A stretch of 64,000 nucleotides of DNA from positions 1,178,001-1,242,000 of the forward strand of contig JAVTVJ010000050.1 of assembly GCA_034509425.1 (NCBI GenBank), given 5' to 3'. The translations under genes were made by a program, and so were the position numbers. Every line of letters begins with the position of its first letter. Positions within the stretch are counted from its first letter, which is position 1. This DNA comes from Eopsaltria australis. Lineage: Eukaryota > Chordata > Aves > Passeriformes > Petroicidae. Positions 60,901-64,000 of this stretch are shown one piece after another. The notes below the pieces were generated by a model, which saw only the letters and a list, made by a program, of their open reading frames with translations, was not told where the DNA came from and did not search any database.

Positions 60901-63873
60901 CTCTGCAGGGATGGACAGTCCCTTGTGAGGAAACTCACTGAGCTCAGCACACAGGGTGTGTTCCTGCTCCTGCCAGAGGCAGGATTTCACATGGATCAGC
61001 TTCAGGGAAAACATGAAATAAATACCCAGAACAGAGCACCTGTTGCTCAGAGCCTGCAGCACCCAGAGCACGGCTCACCCGAGCAGAGGCACAAATCATC
61101 TGAAATGGTTTCTTACATTAAAACTCCTTCAGGAGGGATGTGGATTTTGACACCTGTGGCTCCCCCTGCCCTGCCAGGGGCCCTCTGTGTCTGTCCTTGT
61201 CTCTCTCTGGCTGCAGGTGGGCACTGAAGGTGTGGCTGGGGCTGCAGAACCCAGGTTGGGGTGAGGTGCCCTCCACCACCCCCAGAGCAGCTTGGGCAGG
61301 GTGGGCTCTGCCCCACAGGGAGCACCCACGGCAGCCTTGGGGGTCTTGCTCTGAGGGGAGGTCAGACAAGGCAGTGGATTCACCTTTCAAGCAGCAAAGT
61401 CCTGCAGAAAGGGGATCTGGAGCCCTGATTCACCCCGGGCCAGCTCAGCAGAGCCGAGTGGCCCCGGGCTGTGCTCCAGCCCCTGAGACCCCATCACTGC
61501 CAGGGCACCTGGAGCCCTTCACCTTCACCAGCCCTCAGGCCCAGCCACCCCACAGCAGCTCAGAAAGGAAGCAGTTGTTGTTTCTGGGCTCAGAGAGGCT
61601 TCTCCTGAACAGCAGAAATAGCAAATAGACCCAAAATGTCCCTGGACCTTGATAGCAACAGTGTCAGAGGTTTTTGCCACTTCTGATTTGATCGTGACTC
61701 TCCCTGTACTTGGTGTTTTCACTCCATCCCCACCCTCCTGAAACCCTGTTAGAAATCTATTTTTAACCAAAGTCCATGTCCAGTTTTGTGACTGTGACAG
61801 ACAGTTTGGAAGTGTGGTCTGTATCTCTGAAAAAGTCAGGGAAAAACCCTGCCATGCTCTCATGTGCACAGTCCTGTGTCTGTCTGAAGCTTTTCCTTCT
61901 GCTGGGGATAAAGCTGAGGATGCACAGAAAAATGGGCACTTACATGTATTTATCAAAGCTGAAAGGGAAACAGGGTTTAAATAATCAACCATCGTACATA
62001 TTATATATAAATACAGGGCACTCACACAGCATCACAGGATATTCATATGCACTTGCATTCTCGTACTGCTCTAATTATTCTGTTAGGCTTTTAATCCCCC
62101 AGTTTAAAAGGGGCCTCTGAAATCTAATGTACAGATTCGGGGGAATCTCTCAATCTCACATGGCAGGGCTGTAATTAAGGATGGCTGAGAGAGAGGCATT
62201 TGAGCAGCAGGTCGGGTGGACCTTTCATTTGCAGATGAGCTCTCCGAGTAAGTCGTTCTTCCCTGATTTCTATTATAAAATGCACTTTAATCTGTTTCAA
62301 ACAAAACCCAGCCAGAATTGTGTAATTTCTGAGACATGCAGGGAAATGAGCGAGAAGGGAGGAGTCCAAGGGTAACAGGAATTAAAAATACACATTTAAA
62401 GCCTTTAATTTCAGCATTATTCCTGTTTCAGTTGGGGTTATTGCAACTTCCACTGCTGGAGTATGCTGTTTATTACTCCAAACAGAACCCAGAGGTGAGG
62501 AGAAAAGCCTTAGATGGTACAAAGTGTCAGGTAGAAAGAGTGAGAATTAGGCTTTGGGTGTTTCTACACGAGAAGTTTTCTGTTGATGTGGATTTGGTGC
62601 AGTAGTTGTGGTGCCTTCCTGTTGCCAAAGATGAGAGTTTTTCCAGAGAGTTTAATTTAGAAAGGGTAGGGAATTGTTGGTCTGGTAAGGTATGACCACA
62701 GAGTTGATTTTGGAGGTGTATTGGGTAAGGCTTACAAATCAAGGAGAAATTGGAATCAGGCAATTTTACGGCTTCTTTTGCAGTGTGTTAACAATTACTT
62801 CATTTTTCCATCTGCTGCATATTCGATAAAACATAGACCCTGTTCCAGCATGACTTTATAATCATTCATTTATTCCCTACACCCAGCAGAGGAGTAGCTG
62901 CAGCAGTTTGCAGTGTGGTCCCTGCTCTGAGTGTTCCTTTGTGTCTGTAACTTCATCTCCGGCTTGGCAACATCTGCTGGGAGCAGACGATGAGAATCCC
63001 CAGCGCTGCCAGAACGCAGGCCAGGAAGCATCGGAAACTCTTTCCGATCTGCTGCCTGGATTATTGCATGAAAGCCAGCAAATGCAGCCTCTGTGTGTGT
63101 GTGTGTGTGTGTGTGTAGGGCTCCAATTACCTGAGATCCTCTGCAGATATTCCAGAGCCTCGTGGGGGAGTCTCATTTAGTATGCGCAATAAAATCGCTG
63201 TGGCACCGATCATATGATTTGAAGACTCAATCCTGAGGCAGCACTACTGAAAAAGGGGAGGTGGAACCAAGACTCTCCGTTCAGACAGCGCGAGGCTGTG
63301 AGCAGAATTGCATTCAGCAGGCAGGAGCAGGGCTGGGGATTGGGCTGCTGGATGTGGACTCGGGAAGCCACAGGGAAGGTTTATTTCTGCGTTTCGTCAG
63401 GATCCGAGTAGAGAAAAGGAAATGCGCTGATTAAAAGGTGAAGGCAGGGATAGAGGCAGAAGATCTCTGTGAAACTCCTCTGATAACCACCTTGAGAGTG
63501 AATTTACCTCTGGAGAGTGCTGGTTCCAACTGACTGTCTGGGAAGTGGGATGAAAAGGATGCACATCCCAAGGAAGCTTTTCACTGACAGCAGAGCAAAC
63601 TAGCGGAGAACTTTCACCTGCATTACTGGCATTTGGGAAAAATAACATAAGAAAGAATTCTCTGCCAGGATTCCTTTTTTTTTTTCCCTTCTTCACGAGT
63701 CCTGGAGAGAGATTTTGTAATCTCCTCCTGAGGAAATCACCAACCAGAAGTCAGAATACTGCAGACTTTCCAAAGAACAGGCATGGTTCAAAATGTGATT
63801 TTGGTGTTTTTCCGCAGGCGACTCAGCCAAAGACCCGCTGTTGAGGAGCTAGAAAGAAGGAATATTCTGAAAC
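24835..63873 (+). CDS. PHACTR3: PHACTR3 coding region, eight internal exons (partial at both ends)
   Basis: Joined coding region of phosphatase and actin regulator 3 (scapinin). The eight exons total 1260 nt and read through without a stop; every boundary is GT-AG and every junction keeps phase. The order is basic region, RPEL-N, acidic/proline-rich linker, conserved PLPPSR block, Lys/Glu-rich block, RPEL1, RPEL2. That is the known order for vertebrate PHACTR proteins. These bind monomeric actin through RPEL motifs and bind and modulate PP1 through the C-terminus; PHACTR3 is known as a neuron-enriched, nuclear-matrix/cytoskeleton-associated family member. The assignment to PHACTR3 rather than PHACTR1, 2 or 4 rests on recalled sequence: exon 5 aligns gap-free with the human protein as I remember it. 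The true N-terminal exon and the last RPEL/PP1-binding exons are outside the window. The first three to four exons are all phase 1-1 and could be skipped without a frameshift. Confidence 0.9.
24997..25838 (+). other. PHACTR3 intron (842 bp)
   Basis: This short phase-1 intron lies between the NLS-coding exon and the RPEL-N exon. It ends in CTACTTTGTGCAG. Apart from a possible ancient repeat fragment near 25090-25170, nothing coding is recognisable. Confidence 0.85.
25090..25170 (+). repeat. Possible ancient interspersed repeat fragment
   Basis: The stretch with TTTAAGGCTAGGAGGGG followed by TTCCTATGTAATACA resembles a diverged copy of an old amniote repeat. I recall that repeat by its reading TTTAAGGCCAGAAGGGACC and then CTTCCTGTATAACACA. 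The match is partial and from memory, so the family name is left open. Confidence 0.3.
25839..25916 (+). CDS. PHACTR3: PHACTR3 exon (N-terminal RPEL motif)
   Basis: Exon of 78 nt, phase 1-1, acceptor TTTGTGCAG, donor CAAG|GTTAGT. It encodes [19 protein letters not shown], followed by LLEMMEQ. This is the N-terminal RPEL motif (core R-x3-[DE]-L followed by a KKGLL helix). It lacks the usual proline after the first Arg, as I recall for the family's N-terminal copy. RPEL motifs bind G-actin, and with the basic run encoded just upstream this copy is expected to couple actin levels to nuclear entry. It is nearly identical to what I recall of mammalian PHACTR3, with substitutions only around MTARQ. 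Skipping it would keep the frame but remove the actin-binding core. Confidence 0.92.
27915..27973 (+). repeat. 12-bp minisatellite, about 5 copies
   Basis: Tandem copies of GGCAGTGACCCT. Copy 2 ends in CTT, and copy 5 lacks one G, which breaks the 12-bp period. The array lies within a GC-rich intronic stretch. Confidence 0.9.
28172..28208 (+). repeat. (CCTCT)n microsatellite
   Basis: About seven uninterrupted copies of the pentamer CCTCT, a pure pyrimidine strand. It lies some 200 bp from the 12-bp minisatellite and is likely length-polymorphic (inference). Confidence 0.95.
29145..29166. other. 22-bp perfect palindrome
   Basis: The 11-base half CTTGCAATGAT is followed directly by its exact reverse complement, with no spacer. 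The halves contain C/EBP-like TTGCAAT sequence facing each other around a GATATC centre. Protein binding is not shown by the sequence. Confidence 0.9.
30029..30211 (+). CDS. PHACTR3: PHACTR3 exon (variable linker, part 1)
   Basis: Exon of 183 nt, phase 1-1, acceptor TTGTTGTTTTAG, donor GCAG|GTATGG. It encodes 60 complete codons plus split codons, beginning [19 protein letters not shown] and ending HLDELKEDA. Composition is rich in Ala, Thr, Ser, Glu and Gln with no recognisable fold. This is the poorly conserved, probably disordered linker between the N-terminal RPEL and the conserved central block. Only the ends align well with what I recall of human PHACTR3 (D-x-E-x-K-x-C at the start, HLD...DA at the end). 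The exon is locally GC- and CpG-richer than its flanking introns. It is frame-preserving if skipped. Confidence 0.88.
30212..34650 (+). other. PHACTR3 intron (4439 bp)
   Basis: Intron between the two linker exons. It contains one CR1 LINE 3' fragment at about 33008-33480. Otherwise it is unique-looking sequence without a recognisable exon. The acceptor is CATCTTCCCACTAG. Confidence 0.85.
33008..33480 (+). mobile_element. CR1 LINE, 5'-truncated 3' end
   Basis: The sequence follows the CR1 non-LTR retrotransposon 3' region of birds. It runs from a block with GACATGGACCTGCTGGAGGT, through TTCAGCCTGGAGAA-like and GGTTTTAAACT-like blocks and the block AGAGTGGTAAAAGGCTGGAA, to AAGGTCCCTTCCAACACAAA. 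It ends in the hallmark 8-bp-repeat tail ATTCTATGATTCTGTG. It is on the gene's sense strand, truncated at the 5' end and broken by many substitutions and indels, so it is inactive. This fragment is a main reason for calling the genome avian; crocodilians and turtles also carry CR1. Confidence 0.9.
34651..34854 (+). CDS. PHACTR3: PHACTR3 exon (variable linker, part 2, proline-rich end)
   Basis: Exon of 204 nt, phase 1-1, acceptor TTCCCACTAG, donor ACAG|GTCAGT. It encodes [20 protein letters not shown], then a Ser/Gln/Pro-rich stretch, and ends with [20 protein letters not shown] and SITG. The proline-rich run [12 protein letters not shown] is the conserved part and matches the family; it is a plausible SH3/WW/EVH1-type ligand (inference). 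The rest is low-complexity and expected to be disordered. No Met occurs in this exon, so it gives no stand-alone open frame with a start. It was found from its splice sites and phase continuity. It can be skipped without a frameshift. Confidence 0.88.
37593..37606 (+). promoter_or_regulatory. CTCF-like core motif
   Basis: GCACTAGGTGGCAA matches 12 of 14 positions of the commonly used CTCF core CCASYAGRKGGCRS, including the AGGTGGC centre. Occupancy cannot be judged from sequence. Confidence 0.35.
38545..38637 (+). other. Possible alternative 5' extension of the exon (NAGNAG acceptor)
   Basis: A strong pyrimidine tract (CCTCTTCCCCTCTTG) leads to the tandem acceptor CAGCAG at 38545-38550. Splicing at the second CAG would add 87 nt (29 codons) and at the first CAG 90 nt, both in frame and without a stop. 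The added peptide would contain [19 protein letters not shown] and VIVGSSQIS. The human protein as I recall it lacks this segment. The frame is also open further upstream, so openness alone is weak evidence. Confidence 0.4.
38638..38812 (+). CDS. PHACTR3: PHACTR3 exon (conserved PLPPSR/ELHRAL block)
   Basis: Exon of 175 nt, entering in phase 1 and leaving in phase 2. The acceptor is CCAAATCTCAG, the donor GACAG|GTACCT. It encodes GQAALF..., then [28 protein letters not shown] and RQD. From GQAALF onward it aligns without a gap to what I recall of human PHACTR3 (GQATLF... to HRQD), so this acceptor is preferred over the upstream one at 38550. The [15 protein letters not shown] segment is strongly conserved and probably forms a short helix; its partner is not known to me. 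A consensus-like donor, CCAG|GTAACG, occurs inside the exon at 38700, but using it would break the frame with the next exon. Confidence is high for the 3' end and slightly lower for the 5' end because of the competing acceptor. Confidence 0.88.
38813..39784 (+). other. PHACTR3 intron (972 bp)
   Basis: Phase-2 intron ending in CATCTTCCACCCACAG. It carries a 15-bp tandem repeat at 39511-39548 and no recognisable gene. Confidence 0.85.
39511..39548 (+). repeat. 15-bp tandem repeat, about 2.5 copies
   Basis: Two exact copies of CAGTACATCTTGTGA are followed by a diverged partial copy (CCATACATC). Confidence 0.85.
39785..40032 (+). CDS. PHACTR3: PHACTR3 exon (Lys/Glu-rich segment before RPEL1)
   Basis: Exon of 248 nt, entering in phase 2 and leaving in phase 1. 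The acceptor is CCACCCACAG and the donor TTCTG|GTAAGG. It encodes [20 protein letters not shown], then [15 protein letters not shown], and [19 protein letters not shown], ending [14 protein letters not shown]. Features are a basic patch (SPKKR) with adjacent Ser/Thr that could be a phosphosite, then a highly charged, probably helical or disordered stretch leading to the C-terminal RPEL array. The start and end match recalled PHACTR3 closely while the middle (around [16 protein letters not shown]) varies. This exon and the previous one must be included or skipped together to keep phase. Confidence 0.92.
40033..43663 (+). other. PHACTR3 intron (3631 bp)
   Basis: Intron before the RPEL1 exon, ending ATGCATGTCCCAG. 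It contains a near-perfect 51-bp tandem duplication at 40362-40460. The remainder is unique-looking, with no recognisable repeats or exons. Confidence 0.85.
40362..40460 (+). repeat. 51-bp tandem duplication
   Basis: The unit begins CTATTACTCCATGCAGTAAT and ends ...AGACCAATCAA. Copy 1 starts at 40362 and copy 2 at 40413. Across the 48 bases of copy 2 I see one difference (CACTGAA versus CACGGAA), so the duplication is recent. Confidence 0.93.
43664..43817 (+). CDS. PHACTR3: PHACTR3 exon (RPEL repeat 1 and start of repeat 2)
   Basis: Exon of 154 nt, entering in phase 1 and leaving in phase 2. The acceptor is ATGTCCCAG and the donor CAAA|GTAAGT, a strong consensus. It encodes [15 protein letters not shown], then [19 protein letters not shown], then [18 protein letters not shown]. 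The RPSKQEL core followed by DRNI is a canonical RPEL motif (R-P-x3-E-L), the first of the three C-terminal G-actin-binding repeats. The final helix [16 protein letters not shown] begins the second repeat, which is completed by the next exon. As far as I can recall the sequence is identical to mammalian PHACTR3, as expected for the constrained actin-binding region. The intron splits RPEL2 between its leading helix and its RPxxEEL core. Confidence 0.95.
45919..45936. other. 18-bp perfect palindrome with central CATATG
   Basis: CCAGCACATATGTGCTGG equals its own reverse complement. The centre is an E-box-type hexamer, CATATG. A palindrome of this length is only mildly unexpected by chance in 64 kb. 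Confidence 0.85.
49879..49890 (+). repeat. Short (AC)6 run
   Basis: Six uninterrupted AC dinucleotides in the 20-kb intron. Confidence 0.9.
50776..50919 (+). repeat. 24-bp minisatellite, six exact-length copies (72-bp higher-order unit x2)
   Basis: Six copies of a 24-bp unit start at 50776, 50800, 50824, 50848, 50872 and 50896. They have the form GGGATGRRAACCTGACCAGA plus ACAA or AACA. Copies 1-3 and 4-6 match except at one base, so the array looks like a duplicated 72-bp trimer. Because the period is a multiple of three, the array stays open in several frames and yields spurious repetitive peptides on both strands. Confidence 0.95.
55380..55432 (+). repeat. Long polypyrimidine tract
   Basis: About 53 bases are almost entirely T and C, ending 12 bases before a CAG. 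It could act as the polypyrimidine tract of a 3' splice site (see the candidate exon at 55445). Confidence 0.8.
55445..55480 (+). other. Candidate 36-nt in-frame microexon
   Basis: The 53-nt pyrimidine tract is followed by AGCACCCAG|GAC, then 36 nt and CTCAG|GTCAGT. Inserted between the flanking PHACTR3 exons (phase 2) it would add 12 residues, reading [12 protein letters not shown], without a stop and keeping the frame. It is not part of PHACTR3 as I recall it. A competing AG lies 7 nt upstream. The insertion would fall in the middle of RPEL2. Confidence 0.25.
55811..55870 (+). repeat. A-rich low-complexity tract with (AACC)n core
   Basis: A poly-A run is followed by C-interrupted A tracts and three CCAA units. 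It is low-complexity intronic sequence with no recognisable element attached. Confidence 0.85.
57310..57694 (+). mobile_element. CR1 LINE, 5'-truncated 3' end
   Basis: Second CR1 3' fragment. It has a GTTGTTCAGCCTAAGGACAT-like block, then GGTTTTAAACTGAAGGAAGG, then AGGGTGGTAAAATACTGGAA, then AGGTTGGATGAGGCTCTGAA. It ends in a degenerate tail CTGATTCTCTGATT instead of ATTCTATGATTCT. It is sense-oriented like the other copy and inactive. Its eroded tail suggests it is older or evolving independently. Confidence 0.9.
59462..59511. other. Two adjacent inverted repeats
   Basis: The first has 10-bp perfect arms, AGATAATAAT and ATTATTATCT, around GTACAT (59462-59487). Five bases later the second has 7-bp arms, AGTTCTC and GAGAACT, around a 5-base spacer (59493-59511). 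Either could fold as RNA hairpins in the intron; function is unknown. Confidence 0.8.
59834..59862 (+). repeat. 9-bp tandem repeat, about 3 copies
   Basis: Three GTGCCTCTG-type units, the last diverged to GTGCCTCCA. Confidence 0.8.
62955..63430. promoter_or_regulatory. CpG-enriched patch 0.4-0.9 kb upstream of the last exon
   Basis: I count about 18 CpG dinucleotides in roughly 480 bp, against about 8 in the preceding 800 bp. The patch also contains the TG microsatellite. It lies shortly before the RPEL2 exon and could be an internal promoter, enhancer or former CpG island. It is too CpG-sparse to be a classical island, and no TATA or initiator can be assigned. Confidence 0.3.
63092..63116 (+). 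repeat. (TG)12 microsatellite
   Basis: Twenty-five uninterrupted bases of alternating T and G inside the CpG-enriched patch, likely length-polymorphic and Z-DNA-prone. Confidence 0.95.
63818..63873 (+). CDS. PHACTR3: PHACTR3 exon (RPEL repeat 2 core)
   Basis: Exon of 56 nt, entering in phase 2 and leaving in phase 1. The acceptor is GTTTTTCCGCAG and the donor GAAAC|GTGAGT. It encodes [18 protein letters not shown] plus the first base of the next codon, fitting the Gln expected there. RPAVEEL followed by ERRNIL is a canonical RPEL core and completes the second C-terminal G-actin-binding repeat begun in the previous exon. It sits 20 kb from that exon and near the right edge. The following exon (third RPEL repeat and PP1-binding tail in the family) is not in the window. 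Confidence 0.93.
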
Positions 63874-64000
63874 GTGAGTGGTTTTTTTCCTGAAATATTT
63901 TATATGTGTTTGTTGAAATCAATGATTGCATTTCCAGAATATATTATTTCTAAATTGACAAATGAATTCACTGGGATTATTTTCTGTACCTTAAAGTTTT
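63874..64000 (+). other. Start of next PHACTR3 intron (partial)
   Basis: It begins with GTGAGT and runs off the window. It is AT-rich with no feature visible. Confidence 0.8.

Larger units (their letters stand above)
43818..63817 (+). other. PHACTR3 intron (20,000 bp)
   Basis: Very long phase-2 intron inside the RPEL array. It holds a CR1 fragment (57310-57694), a 24-bp minisatellite (50776-50919) and small CA and TG runs. It also holds A-rich and pyrimidine-rich tracts near 55.4 and 55.8 kb, an 18-bp palindrome (45919-45936), two adjacent inverted repeats (59462-59511), a candidate 36-nt exon (55445-55480) and a CpG-enriched patch (62955-63430). Long open frames on either strand, mostly in GC-richer stretches at 45.6-46.2, 54.1-55.3 and 58.4-61.6 kb, show no recognisable domains. 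I consider them chance. Confidence 0.85.

Noticed and set aside
61140..61628. 162-codon plus-strand open frame rich in Pro/Ser
   Set aside because: C-rich composition explains the lack of stops. Several other frames there are open too.
1..64000. CRISPR array, operon, prophage, tRNA or rRNA genes
   Set aside because: No spaced identical repeats, no tRNA or rRNA signature and no dense coding were seen; the sequence is typical vertebrate intron-exon DNA.

Overview
This is vertebrate nuclear DNA, most likely from a bird. It has widely spaced short exons with GT-AG boundaries, long CpG-poor introns, no bacterial-style gene packing, and two fragments that look like avian CR1 LINE 3' ends. The only gene I can support is the central part of PHACTR3 (phosphatase and actin regulator 3, scapinin) on the + strand. 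Identification rests on recalled family protein sequence; no search was run.

Layout: 1-24834 is non-coding and is interpreted as the large 5' intron of PHACTR3, with the first coding exon lying upstream of the window. Eight coding exons follow at 24835-24996, 25839-25916, 30029-30211, 34651-34854, 38638-38812, 39785-40032, 43664-43817 and 63818-63873. Together they give 1260 nt (420 codons) in one continuous frame. The last two are separated by an intron of 20,000 bp. The final exons (rest of the RPEL array and the PP1-binding C-terminus) lie beyond the right edge.

In order, the exons encode a basic nuclear-localisation-like block, the N-terminal RPEL actin-binding motif, a low-complexity Pro/Ser/Thr/Glu-rich linker, a conserved PLPPSR...[13 protein letters not shown] block, a Lys/Glu-rich segment, RPEL repeat 1, and most of RPEL repeat 2. 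PHACTR proteins bind G-actin through RPEL motifs and protein phosphatase 1 through the C-terminus, so this window carries the actin-sensing and localisation part of the protein.

The rest is intronic: two sense-oriented CR1 fragments, a 6 x 24 bp minisatellite with 72-bp higher-order structure, a 51-bp tandem duplication, a 12-bp minisatellite, simple repeats, a 22-bp perfect palindrome, two adjacent inverted repeats, two CTCF-like motifs and a CpG-enriched patch just upstream of the last exon. The points most worth checking are an alternative in-frame 3' splice site (with a NAGNAG tandem) before the fifth exon, a candidate 36-nt in-frame microexon in the 20-kb intron, and the CpG-enriched patch as a possible internal promoter. 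I see no novel multi-gene system, RNA gene, CRISPR array or intact mobile element.
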